Positions 33,796 through 42,087 of a DNA stretch of 64,000 bases are shown here, one piece after another. How positions within the stretch are numbered: the first letter of the stretch is position 1; every line of letters begins with the position of its first letter. Source of the DNA: Sabulicella rubraurantiaca (GTDB lineage: Bacteria; Pseudomonadota; Alphaproteobacteria; Acetobacterales; Acetobacteraceae); contig NZ_JAFEUU010000003.1 in assembly GCF_017355885.1 (NCBI RefSeq), positions 330,942 to 394,941 on the forward strand. Direction: 5' to 3'. Made by a program: the position numbers and the translations under genes. The notes under the pieces are model-generated. The model saw only the letters and a list, made by a program, of their open reading frames with translations. It was not told the origin of the DNA and did not search any database.

Positions 33796-34757
33796 GGACA
33801 GCGCTTTCCTGGCGCGGCGACGTGCTGGTCGCCGCCCTGGCCTTCCTTGCGCTGGCCGTGCCGGCCTTCCTGCTGGGCCTGCCGTCGGTGCTGGATTTCG
33901 TGGTGCGCTTCGCGATCTTCGGCCTGCTGGCCATGTCGCTCAACCTTCTGATCGGGACGACGGGACTCGTCTCCTTCGGGCATGCGGCCTTCTTCGGCTC
34001 CGGCGCCTATGCCTTCGGGCTGCTGATGCAGTCCGGCGGATGGTCCATCCCGGCCGCCATCCTCGCCGCCATGGTCATGACGGCGCTGCTGGCACTCGCC
34101 ATCGGCGCGCTTTGCGTGCGGCTGTCGGAGATCTACTTCGCCTTCCTCACCCTCGCCTTCCAGATGCTGATCCACTCGGTCGTCATCTCCTGGGTGTCGC
34201 TGACCGGCGGTGACCAGGGGCTGATGGGTGGCATTCCCAAGCCGCCCTTCCTCGGCATCGACCTAGGCAATCAGGGCCATCTGGCGCTGTTCTCCCTCTT
34301 CTGCCTGCTCGCCTCCGTGGTGGCGCTGCGGCAGATCGTGCGCTCTCCCTTCGGAGCGGCGCTGCGGATGCTGCGCGACAACCCGGAGCGCGCCGCCTTC
34401 CTGGGGCTTTCCATCTTCCGGTACCGCCTCGCCGCCTTCGTGATCGCCGGTACCTTCGCGGGTCTCTCGGGCGTGCTGATGAGCCTCTACGTGTCCGGCG
34501 CCTTCCCGACCTTTCTCTACTGGACCACCTCGGGCGAGGCGATCTTCATGATCATGCTCGGCGGCATCACCGTCTTTCTCGGCCCGCTGGCGGGTGCGGC
34601 GATCTTCCTGGTGCTGAACGACCGCATCACCAACATCACCGAGCATCATGGGCTGGTCATGGGCACCATCCTGCTGCTGCTGGTGCTCGGGCTGCGGAAG
34701 GGCCTGCTGGATTTCGTGGTGGATGCGTGGCGCGAGCGGCGGGAGAGGCGGGCATGA
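33792..34757 (+). CDS. livM: ABC transporter permease, LivM type
   Basis: A 321-residue permease partner of LivH. Family marks are the segments FAIFGLLAMSLNLLIGTTGL, VSFGHAAFFGSGAYAFGLLM and FGAALRMLRDNPERAAFLGL, the last being the EAA-like loop for ATPase contact. It overlaps livH at its start and the SDR gene at its end, both as ATGA, indicating tight translational coupling along the operon. Confidence 0.92.
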   Translation: MRTALSWRGDVLVAALAFLALAVPAFLLGLPSVLDFVVRFAIFGLLAMSLNLLIGTTGLVSFGHAAFFGSGAYAFGLLMQSGGWSIPAAILAAMVMTALLALAIGALCVRLSEIYFAFLTLAFQMLIHSVVISWVSLTGGDQGLMGGIPKPPFLGIDLGNQGHLALFSLFCLLASVVALRQIVRSPFGAALRMLRDNPERAAFLGLSIFRYRLAAFVIAGTFAGLSGVLMSLYVSGAFPTFLYWTTSGEAIFMIMLGGITVFLGPLAGAAIFLVLNDRITNITEHHGLVMGTILLLLVLGLRKGLLDFVVDAWRERRERRA

Positions 34758-35548
34758 GCGGCCAGGGATTCCACGGCAAGGTCGCGGTGGTGACCGGCGG
34801 GGCCAGCGGCATCGGCGCCGCGTGCTGCCGCATCCTCGCCGCGCGCGGCGCCCGGGTCGCGGTGACGGATCGTGACATGGCCCGGGCCGAGGAGGTCGCG
34901 CGCGAGACGGGCGGCATTGCCTTCGCCCTCGACGTCGCGACCATGGCGGCGAATGAGGCCACCGCGGCCGCGGTGGAGGCGCAGCTTGGGCCGGCCGATA
35001 TCCTCGTCACCTCGGCAGGCGTGATCCAGCGGCCGCTGCGGGCCGAGGAATTGCCGGAGCAGGATGTCGAGGATGTCGTCCGCATCGACCAGATCGGCAC
35101 ATGGAATTCGGCAGTCGCCTTCGGTCGGCGCATGGCGGTGCGGGGCGGCGGTGCCATCGTCACCATCGCCTCCATCGCCGGCATCCGCTCCATGCCGCTG
35201 CACGCCTATTCCCCGGCCAAGGCGGCGGTGATCGAGATGACGCGCTGCCTCGCCGCCGAATGGGGAAGGTCGGGGGTGCGCGTGAACGCGGTCTCGCCCG
35301 GCTACACCCGCACACCCGCGCTGCAGGCCGCGATCGACAAGGGGGAGCGCGACGTTTCCCTGCTGGAGGCCACCAGCGCGCTGGGCCGCATGGTGACGCC
35401 GGAGGATATCGCGGAGGCGGTGTGCTTCCTCTGCTCGGACGCCGCCTCCGCCATCACCGGCATCAACCTGCCGGTGGATGCCGGCTGGCTCGTGGCCGGG
35501 TCCTGGGCGAGCTATGGCGGGCTGCCGGGCCCCAGGGGCAATGCATGA
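34754..35548 (+). CDS. SDR family NAD(P)-dependent oxidoreductase inside the importer genes
   Basis: A 264-residue classical short-chain dehydrogenase. It has the nucleotide motif VTGGASGIGAACC (about residues 13-26), the TSAG motif (the usual NNAG reads TSAG), active-site Ser in IASIAG and the YSPAKAA catalytic Tyr/Lys (about 152 and 156), then RVNAVSPGYTRTP. An Asp after the second strand (VTDRD) favours NAD(H). The gene lies between LivM and LivG, overlapping both by 4 bp. An oxidoreductase between importer subunits is unusual and implies it acts on the imported compound or on a hydroxyacyl intermediate from the hydratase encoded downstream. Confidence 0.88.
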   Translation: MSGQGFHGKVAVVTGGASGIGAACCRILAARGARVAVTDRDMARAEEVARETGGIAFALDVATMAANEATAAAVEAQLGPADILVTSAGVIQRPLRAEELPEQDVEDVVRIDQIGTWNSAVAFGRRMAVRGGGAIVTIASIAGIRSMPLHAYSPAKAAVIEMTRCLAAEWGRSGVRVNAVSPGYTRTPALQAAIDKGERDVSLLEATSALGRMVTPEDIAEAVCFLCSDAASAITGINLPVDAGWLVAGSWASYGGLPGPRGNA

Positions 35549-36318
35549 GGGGCGGGCGGCTGGAGCTTCAGGGCCTGCGCCGCACCTTCGGCGGGGTGGT
35601 GGCCACGGACGATGTCTCGCTGAATTTCGCGGCGGGGACGCTCTCGGCGATCATCGGGCCGAACGGCGCGGGCAAGACGACGCTGTTCCACCTGATCAGC
35701 GGCAAGATCAAGCCGACGGCCGGCCGCGTCCTGCTGGACGGGGCGGATATCACGAATCTCGACCGCCAGGACATCGTCCGGCGCGGCGTCGGGCGCGCCT
35801 TCCAGGTGGCGAATCTCTTCCCCAGCTTCACCGTGGCCGAAAGCCTCGTCGCCGCGATGCTGACGCATGAGGGCCGCACCGCAAGCCTGTTCCGCGCCTT
35901 CCCGCCGCCGGATGTCGCGGCGCGGGCCGATGAGGTGATGGAGCTTTGCGGTCTTTCCTCGCTGGCGAACATCACGGCGAAGCATCTGTCGCATGGCGAC
36001 CAGAAGCTTCTCGACATCGCGCTGGCCCTGGCGCTCGACCCGAAGGTGCTGCTGCTGGACGAGCCTACCGCCGGCATGGGCCCCGAGGAACGGTGGCGGA
36101 TGATCGAGCGCGTGCACCGGTTGTGGGAGGCGCGGCGCATGACGCTGATCTTCATCGAGCACGACATGGACATTGTCTTCCGCATCGCCGAGACAGTGCG
36201 CGTGCTGCGCTACGGCGCCGTCCTCGCCCAGGGCACGCCGGAGGAGGTGCGCCGAAACCCCGCGGTGATCGAGGCCTATCTGGGCAGCGAGCACGCGCTG
36301 GAGGGCGATGTGGCATGA
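35545..36318 (+). CDS. livG: ABC transporter ATP-binding protein, LivG type
   Basis: A 257-residue ATPase. Walker A is GPNGAGKTT, the signature segment reads LSHGDQKLLDIALAL (a LivG-style variant of LSGGQ), and Walker B is VLLLDEPTAGMGPEE with the switch His in FIEHDMDIVF. The C-terminal EVRRNPAVIEAYLGS tail is typical of LivG. Its ATG overlaps the SDR stop and its stop overlaps livF. It powers import together with LivF. Confidence 0.93.
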   Translation: MRGGRLELQGLRRTFGGVVATDDVSLNFAAGTLSAIIGPNGAGKTTLFHLISGKIKPTAGRVLLDGADITNLDRQDIVRRGVGRAFQVANLFPSFTVAESLVAAMLTHEGRTASLFRAFPPPDVAARADEVMELCGLSSLANITAKHLSHGDQKLLDIALALALDPKVLLLDEPTAGMGPEERWRMIERVHRLWEARRMTLIFIEHDMDIVFRIAETVRVLRYGAVLAQGTPEEVRRNPAVIEAYLGSEHALEGDVA

Positions 36319-37022
36319 TGGCGGAACTCTCCGTCAGCGGCCTCGACGCCGCCTATGGCGCGAGCCAAGTCCTGTTCGGCGTGGAGTTCGATGTCGAGCG
36401 GGGCGAGACCCTCGCCCTGATGGGTCGCAACGGCGCCGGCAAGAGTACGACCTTCAAGGCCATCGCCGGGTTGCTGTCGCCGCGGGGCGGCAAGGTGCTG
36501 CTCCGTGGCCAGGACCTCGCGGGTGCCAAGCCCTATCGCATCGCACGGGCCGGGGTCGGCTTCGTCCCGGAGGACCGGCAGGTCTTCCCGGAGCACACGG
36601 TAGAGGAGAATCTCGAAGTCGCGCAGAAGCCGGGGCCGGGTGGCGGCGACTGGAATGTCGAGCGCGCCTTCCAGGTCTTTCCCATGCTCGTGCCGCTGCG
36701 CAAGCGCATGGCTGGCCGCCTGTCGGGTGGCGAGCAGCAGATGCTGACCATCGCCCGCAGCCTGATGGGCAACCCGGCCGTGCTGCTCCTGGACGAGCCG
36801 TCGGAAGGGCTGGCGCCGCTGATCGTCGCGCAGATCGGCGATCTGATCCGCAAGCTGCGGGAAATGGGAACTACCATCGTGCTTGCCGAGCAGAATAGCC
36901 GCTTCTGCCTCGGCGTCGCGACGCGGGTCGCGGTGATCGACAAGGGCGCCATCGTCTGGCGCGGCGGCGTGGAGCAGTTTCGCGCCGACCCTTCGGTCCA
37001 GGCCCGCTACCTGCAGGTGTGA
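36315..37022 (+). CDS. livF: ABC transporter ATP-binding protein, LivF type
   Basis: A 235-residue ATPase with Walker A GRNGAGKST, signature LSGGEQQMLTIARSL, Walker B VLLLDEPSEGL and the LivF-specific IVLAEQNSRFCLGVATR and closing RYLQV. Two adjacent ATG codons are possible starts (36315 and 36318). The stop overlaps a GTG that could start the next gene. With it the importer is complete: receptor, two permeases and two ATPases. Confidence 0.93.
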   Translation: MMAELSVSGLDAAYGASQVLFGVEFDVERGETLALMGRNGAGKSTTFKAIAGLLSPRGGKVLLRGQDLAGAKPYRIARAGVGFVPEDRQVFPEHTVEENLEVAQKPGPGGGDWNVERAFQVFPMLVPLRKRMAGRLSGGEQQMLTIARSLMGNPAVLLLDEPSEGLAPLIVAQIGDLIRKLREMGTTIVLAEQNSRFCLGVATRVAVIDKGAIVWRGGVEQFRADPSVQARYLQV

Positions 37023-37027
37023 CACGC

Positions 37028-37981
37028 ATGGCCGACCCGATCGCGCTGTTCCGCATGATGCTCACTATCCGTGAGGCGGAACTCGCCCTCGCGCGGCTCT
37101 TCGCCGATGGCGAGGTGCCGGGCTTCATCCACCTCTCGGTCGGGCAGGAAGGGGTGGCGGCGGGTGTCTGCGCCGCGCTTGGGCCACAGGATTCGGTCGC
37201 CTCCACCCATCGCGGCCATGGCCACGCCCTGGCGCGCGGCATGGCGCTAGAAGGCTTCTTCGCCGAGGTGATGGCGAAGTCCACCGGGCTGTGCGGCGGG
37301 CGTGGCGGCTCCATGCACGTTGCGGATCTGCAGCGCGGAATGCTGGGCGCCAACGGCATCGTCGGTGCCGGCGCGCCTATCGCGCTCGGCGCAGCGCTGG
37401 CGCATCGCACGCGCGGGACGGATGGCGTCGCGGTTGCCTTCTTCGGCGACGGCGCCCTGGCCGAGGGCGCGATGCACGAGACGCTGAACATGGCCGCCAT
37501 CTGGCGCCTGCCGCTGCTGATGGTCTGCGAGAATAATGGCTGGGCGGAGTTCAGCCGCAGCGACACGCAGGTGGCGGCGAAGCTCGGCGCCTGGACGCAA
37601 TCCTATGGCGTCCGCCACGACGAGGTGGACGGCAACGACGTCGTCGCCGTCGCGGCGGCGGCGGAGGAGGCCGTCGCCGCCCTGCGCCGCGGCGAGGGGC
37701 CGCGCGTGATCGAGGCGCGCACCCATCGCTGGCGCGGCCATTTCGAGGGTGATCCGCAGCGCTACCGCGACCCGGAGGAGGCCGGCCGCATGGCGGAGCA
37801 CGACCCCATCGCCCGCGCTCGCGCGGCCCTGACCGCCGAAGGCACGCCGGCCCAGACACTGGACACGGCCGAGAGTGAGGCCCGCGACGCTGTCGCCGCC
37901 GCCATCGCCGCTGCGCGCACGGCTCCCCCCGCCGACTGGGCGGCCGCGCTGACGGGCGTCTATGCGCCGGCGGAGGCCTGA
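37028..37981 (+). CDS. 2-oxoacid/acetoin dehydrogenase E1 component, alpha subunit
   Basis: A 317-residue thiamine-diphosphate enzyme subunit. The TPP motif begins GDGALAEG (Gly140) and ends in CENN about 30 residues later. GFIHLSVGQEGVAAGVCAAL, STHRGHGHALARGM and GGRGGSMHVAD are the conserved segments of pyruvate/acetoin E1-alpha proteins. With the beta subunit it decarboxylates a 2-oxo acid, or cleaves acetoin, and passes the acyl group to lipoyl-E2. ATG 37028 is the chosen start; GTG 37019 overlapping livF is an alternative. The sequence is nearer the acetoin/pyruvate branch than the branched-chain-keto-acid branch, judged by eye. Confidence 0.88.
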   Translation: MADPIALFRMMLTIREAELALARLFADGEVPGFIHLSVGQEGVAAGVCAALGPQDSVASTHRGHGHALARGMALEGFFAEVMAKSTGLCGGRGGSMHVADLQRGMLGANGIVGAGAPIALGAALAHRTRGTDGVAVAFFGDGALAEGAMHETLNMAAIWRLPLLMVCENNGWAEFSRSDTQVAAKLGAWTQSYGVRHDEVDGNDVVAVAAAAEEAVAALRRGEGPRVIEARTHRWRGHFEGDPQRYRDPEEAGRMAEHDPIARARAALTAEGTPAQTLDTAESEARDAVAAAIAAARTAPPADWAAALTGVYAPAEA

Positions 37982-37984
37982 ACC

Positions 37985-38959
37985 GTGGCCGAGCTACGCA
38001 TGGTGCAGGCCGTCAACCGCGCCCTGGCCGAGGCCATGGCGGAGGACCCTTCCGTCTTCCTGCTGGGCGAGGATATCGGCGCCGCGGGCGGCCCCTTCGG
38101 CGCGACGCGCGGGCTGCTGGACAAGTTCGGCCCCGACCGCGTGCGCGACACGCCGATCTCCGAGGCCGGTATCGTCGGTGCGGCGGTGGGCGCGGCGCTC
38201 TCGGGGCTGAAGCCGGTCGCCGAGATCATGTTCATGGACTTCATCACCCTCGCCATGGATGCGCTGGTGAACCAGGCGGCGAAGGCGCGCTTCATGTTCG
38301 GCGGGCAGCGAGGCGTGCCAATGGTGCTGCGCACGCCGCATGGCGGTGGGCTTTCCGCCGGGCCGCAGCATTCGCAATGCCTGGAGGCGTGGCTGTGCCA
38401 CATCCCGGGGCTGAAGGTGGTCTGCCCCGCGACGCCTGCCGATGCGCACGCCCTGCTGCGTGCCGCCATCGCCGACCCAGATCCGGTGGTCTTTATCGAG
38501 AACAAGGCGCTCTACGCCATGAAGGGCGAGGTCGAGGAAGCACCGGCCCCGGTGCCGATCGGCCGCGCCCGCATCGCCCGGCCTGGACGCGACGCGACGG
38601 TCGTCGCCTACGGCGCCGCCGTGCACTGGGCGACCGAGGCCGCCGCGACCTTGGAGGGGGAGGGGATCGAGGCCGAGGTGCTCGACCTCCGCAGCCTCCA
38701 GCCCTGGGACGAGGCGGCGGTGCTCGAAAGCCTGTCGCGCACGCATCGCCTCGTCATCGCGCAGGAGGCGGTGGAAGCCTTCGGCGTCGGCGCGGAGATC
38801 GCCGCGCGCATGGCCGAGATCGGCTTCGACGAACTGGATGGACCGATCCTGCGCGTCGGCGCGCCCTTCACCCCGGTGCCCTTCGCGAAGGAGCTGGAGA
38901 GCGCCTACCGCCCCGACGCAGCACGCATCGCCGCCGCCGTTCGCCGCACGCTGGAATAA
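37985..38959 (+). CDS. 2-oxoacid/acetoin dehydrogenase E1 component, beta subunit
   Basis: A 324-residue partner of the alpha subunit, starting at GTG 3 bp after its stop. Conserved transketolase-type segments are VFLLGEDIGAAGGPFGATRG, DTPISEAGIVGAAVGAALSG, EIMFMDFITLAMDALVNQAA and RTPHGGGLSAGPQHSQ, and the C-terminal domain (VEVLDLRSLQPWD-like) is complete. It helps form the TPP active site in an alpha2-beta2 E1 and recognises the E2 carrier. Confidence 0.9.
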   Translation: MAELRMVQAVNRALAEAMAEDPSVFLLGEDIGAAGGPFGATRGLLDKFGPDRVRDTPISEAGIVGAAVGAALSGLKPVAEIMFMDFITLAMDALVNQAAKARFMFGGQRGVPMVLRTPHGGGLSAGPQHSQCLEAWLCHIPGLKVVCPATPADAHALLRAAIADPDPVVFIENKALYAMKGEVEEAPAPVPIGRARIARPGRDATVVAYGAAVHWATEAAATLEGEGIEAEVLDLRSLQPWDEAAVLESLSRTHRLVIAQEAVEAFGVGAEIAARMAEIGFDELDGPILRVGAPFTPVPFAKELESAYRPDAARIAAAVRRTLE

Positions 38960-38969
38960 GGGACAGCCC

Positions 38970-39755
38970 ATGCCCGACCCCGTCATCCTGTCCGAGACCA
39001 AGGGCGCCGTCGCGGTGCTCACCTTCAACCGCCCCGCGGCGCTGAACGCGATCGACGCGGCGACGCTGAAGGCCTTCGAAGCCGCCTTCATCGCTGCCGA
39101 GCAGGATGCTGCCGTACGCGTCATCGTCATCACCGGTGCAGGCGAGAAGGCCTTCGTCGCCGGTGGTGACATCGGCGACCTCGAAAGCCGCCAGGGCCTG
39201 CCGCACTACCTGGAATTCGGCGAGGAGCTGCACCGGGTCTTCAACCGCGTCGAGGCCTGCGACAAGCCCACCATCGCCGCGGTGAACGGCTTCGCGCTCG
39301 GCGGCGGGACGGAGCTGCTTCTCTGCACCGACATGCGGCTGGTGGCAGACACGGCGCGGCTCGGCCTGCCCGAGATCAATCTCGGCCTCTTCCCTGGTGC
39401 GGGCGGCACGCAGCGCCTGATCCGCGAGATCTCGCCCTGCCGGGCGCGGGAGATGATGTTCACCGGCAGCCAGATCACGGCGCAGGAGGCGGTGGAGCTC
39501 GGCCTGTGCAACCGCGTGGTGCCGCGGGCGGAACTCATGACCGAGGCGATGAAGCTGGCCGAGCGCTGCGCCTCCAAGTCGCCGCTGATCCTCAAGCTGA
39601 TGAAACGCACGCTGCGCCAAGGCGCGCAGATGCCGCTGCCGCAGGCCCTGGCGCATGAGCATGCGATGATCGGCCTCGTGCTCGACGCCGCCGACGCGCA
39701 TGAGGGCTGCCGCGCCTTCCTGGAGAAGCGCCCGGCCCAGTTCACCGGGCGATGA
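38970..39755 (+). CDS. Enoyl-CoA hydratase/isomerase family protein
   Basis: A 261-residue crotonase-fold enzyme. It has FNRPAALNAIDAATLKAFEA, the oxyanion-hole segments AFVAGGDIGDL and NGFALGGGTELLL, and the catalytic region EINLGLFPGAGGTQRLIREI, which keeps both hydratase-type glutamates. It should add water to a 2-enoyl-CoA. AAGGGA lies before the ATG at 38970. The gene sits between the E1-beta and E2 genes, an unusual place that argues for one shared pathway. Confidence 0.9.
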   Translation: MPDPVILSETKGAVAVLTFNRPAALNAIDAATLKAFEAAFIAAEQDAAVRVIVITGAGEKAFVAGGDIGDLESRQGLPHYLEFGEELHRVFNRVEACDKPTIAAVNGFALGGGTELLLCTDMRLVADTARLGLPEINLGLFPGAGGTQRLIREISPCRAREMMFTGSQITAQEAVELGLCNRVVPRAELMTEAMKLAERCASKSPLILKLMKRTLRQGAQMPLPQALAHEHAMIGLVLDAADAHEGCRAFLEKRPAQFTGR

Positions 39756-39759
39756 CCCG

Positions 39760-40899
39760 ATGACGGCTTCTGCCGACATCGTCATGCCGAAGCTCGGCCT
39801 CACCATGACCGAGGGGCTGCTGGCGCAGTGGCACGTGCAGCCGGGGTCGCGGGTGGCAGCGGGCGACATCCTCTTCGTGGTGGAGACGGAGAAGATCTCC
39901 ACCGACATCGAGGCGGTGGGTGAGGGCGAGATCCTGGAATTGCTCGTCCCTGCCGGCAGCACCATCCCCGTGGGCACGCCGGTTGCGCGCTGGACCGGCG
40001 CCGCAGCGCCGGAGGCAGAGCCGGCCGGGCAGGCCGCCCCGCCATCCCGCATCGTCGCCACGCCGCTTGCGCGTCGCCTCGCGCGGGAGCGGGGGGTAAA
40101 GCTGGAAGCATTGCGCGGCAGCGGGCCGCGCGGCCGCATCAAGGCGAAGGACGTGCCGGAGGCTCCGCCGCCTCCCGCAGTGGCGGCGCCCGCCCCTGGC
40201 GAATTCGTCCCGCTCGACCGCGTGCGCGCGGCCTCGGCGCGTCGCCTTGCCCAGGCGAAGCAGGAGATGCCGCATTTCTATGTCGGCGCCGCGGCCGAGA
40301 TCTCGCGCCTGCTGACCCTGCGCGACGAATGGCGGGAAATCCCTGGTGCGCCGCGCCTGACGGTGACGCATGCGGTGCTCGCCGCCATGGGCCGCGCGCT
40401 GCTGGCCATGCCGGAGCTGAACCGCGTCTGGGAGGGAGAGGGCTGGCGGCTTCTGTCGCAGCCGGATGTGGGCCTTGCCGTGGACACGCCGCGCGGCCTC
40501 TTCGCCCCGGTGCTGCGCGATGCGGGGCGGCTGACGTTGGATGCGCTCGCGGAGCACGCGAATGGCTTGGTGGAGCGCGCCCGCGCCGGGCGCCTGTCCC
40601 CCAATGAGCTCGAGGGCGGCTGCATCTCGCTGTCAAATGTCGGGATGTTCGGCGCGCGCTTCCTCGTGCCGATCGTCAATCCCGGCCAGTCCATGATCCT
40701 CGGCCTCGGTGCCATGGAATCGCTGTTCCGGCCGGATGCGAATGGCGCGCCCGCGCTGCGGCGCGAGGTCACGCTGGTGCTGTCCGCCGATCACCGCGTG
40801 CTGGACGGGGCGGCCGCCGCCGCCTTCCTCGCACGCATCGTCGCCTGCCTGGAGAAGCCGCTGGCCCTGCTGCGCCCGCCGGCCGAGGAAAGGACCTGA
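39760..40899 (+). CDS. Dihydrolipoamide acyltransferase (E2 component)
   Basis: A 379-residue E2 with one N-terminal lipoyl domain (lipoyl Lys45 in VETEKISTD), a Pro/Ala linker, a peripheral-subunit-binding domain (ATPLARRLARERGVKLEALR ... GPRGRIKAKDV) and a catalytic acyltransferase domain ending in SADHRVLDGA (His345, Asp349). The linker is short and the catalytic domain about 200 residues. The ATG starts 4 bp after the hydratase stop. No E3 (dihydrolipoamide dehydrogenase) gene is present in the window, so the complex must borrow one. Acyl specificity cannot be read by eye. Confidence 0.9.
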   Translation: MTASADIVMPKLGLTMTEGLLAQWHVQPGSRVAAGDILFVVETEKISTDIEAVGEGEILELLVPAGSTIPVGTPVARWTGAAAPEAEPAGQAAPPSRIVATPLARRLARERGVKLEALRGSGPRGRIKAKDVPEAPPPPAVAAPAPGEFVPLDRVRAASARRLAQAKQEMPHFYVGAAAEISRLLTLRDEWREIPGAPRLTVTHAVLAAMGRALLAMPELNRVWEGEGWRLLSQPDVGLAVDTPRGLFAPVLRDAGRLTLDALAEHANGLVERARAGRLSPNELEGGCISLSNVGMFGARFLVPIVNPGQSMILGLGAMESLFRPDANGAPALRREVTLVLSADHRVLDGAAAAAFLARIVACLEKPLALLRPPAEERT

Positions 40900-40902
40900 G
40901 TC

Positions 40903-42075
40903 ATGGAGTTCCGGCTCTCCGAGGACCAGCGCATGCTGGTCGAGACGGCCCGCAAGGTCGGCGAGCGCTTCGGCCCCGAATACTGGCGCGACCTGGACGC
41001 GCGGAAGGCTTATCCGAAGGAAGCCTGGGCCGCGATCTGCGAGGCCGGGCTCTGCGGCATCACCTTGCCGGAGGAGCATGGCGGCTCGGGCCTGGGCATG
41101 CTGGAGATGGCGCTGGCGATCGAGGCGCTGACGGCCGGCGGAGCCGGCTCAACCCTGGCGCAGATGTTCATGCTGAACCCGATCTTCGGCGGCGTCAGCA
41201 TCGCGAAGTTCGGCACGGAGGCGCAGAAGAAGGCGCTGCTGCCCGGCTTGGCCAGCGGAGAGATCACCTTCTGCATGGCGCTGACGGAGCCCGATGCCGG
41301 CACGAACAGCCTGGAGGTCCGGAGCTTCGCGCGCGCCGACGGCAATGGCTGGCGGTTGAACGGTCGCAAGGTCTGGATCACCGCCGTGCCGCAGGCCAGC
41401 AAGATGCTGGTCGTGGCGCGCACGCGGAAGGTGGAGGAGGTGAAGCGCCGCACGGAAGGCATCAGCCTGTTCATGATCGAGCCGGAGCGGGAGGGCGTGA
41501 GCCATGCCGCGATCGACAAGCTCGGCACCAACACGCTGCCCTCCTCCTCAGTCTTCTTCGACGAGGTGCGCGTCGAGCCGGACGATCTGGTCGGCACGCT
41601 GGATGAAGGATGGACCGCGCTGCTGGAGGTGCTGAACACCGAACGCATCGTCACCACGGCCGGTCTCGTCGGGACGGTAGAGCTCGCGATCCGCAGCGCG
41701 GTGGAATATGCGCAGGGCCGCAAGGTGTTCGGCGGCAAGCCCATCGCCTCCTACCAAGGGCTGCAATTCCCGCTGGCCCAGGCGCATGCGTTGGGCGAGG
41801 CGGCGCGGGTCCTGAACCACAAGGCCGCTTCTCTTTGCGATCTGGGCGAACCCTACGGCTCCGCCGCCAACCAGGCGAAGCTGCTCGCCGCCCAGGCGGC
41901 GGCGCAGGCGACCGAGCGGGCGATGCAGACCATGGGCGGCATGGGCTACGCCAAGGAATTCCACATGGAGCGGCTGTGGCGCGATGCGCGCCTGTTCCGC
42001 TTCGCGCCGGTCTCCGAGGAGATGGTGCTGAACTTCATCGCCATCCACGATCTGGGGATGCCGCGCGGCTACTGA
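40903..42075 (+). CDS. Acyl-CoA dehydrogenase family protein
   Basis: A 390-residue flavoprotein with the three-domain acyl-CoA dehydrogenase fold. N-terminal helices carry GLCGITLPEEHGGSG, the beta domain has the FAD/substrate motif FCMALTEPDAGTNS and VWITAVPQASKMLVVAR, and the C-terminal helices have QTMGGMGYAKEFHMERLWRD. In most family members the end reads YEGTSEI, with the catalytic Glu; here it reads FAPVSEEMVLN, so that Glu is absent and the base may lie elsewhere. It should form the 2,3-double bond of an acyl-CoA that the hydratase then uses. It follows the E2 gene by 3 bp. Confidence 0.9.
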   Translation: MEFRLSEDQRMLVETARKVGERFGPEYWRDLDARKAYPKEAWAAICEAGLCGITLPEEHGGSGLGMLEMALAIEALTAGGAGSTLAQMFMLNPIFGGVSIAKFGTEAQKKALLPGLASGEITFCMALTEPDAGTNSLEVRSFARADGNGWRLNGRKVWITAVPQASKMLVVARTRKVEEVKRRTEGISLFMIEPEREGVSHAAIDKLGTNTLPSSSVFFDEVRVEPDDLVGTLDEGWTALLEVLNTERIVTTAGLVGTVELAIRSAVEYAQGRKVFGGKPIASYQGLQFPLAQAHALGEAARVLNHKAASLCDLGEPYGSAANQAKLLAAQAAAQATERAMQTMGGMGYAKEFHMERLWRDARLFRFAPVSEEMVLNFIAIHDLGMPRGY

Positions 42076-42087
42076 GGGGGCCTGAGC

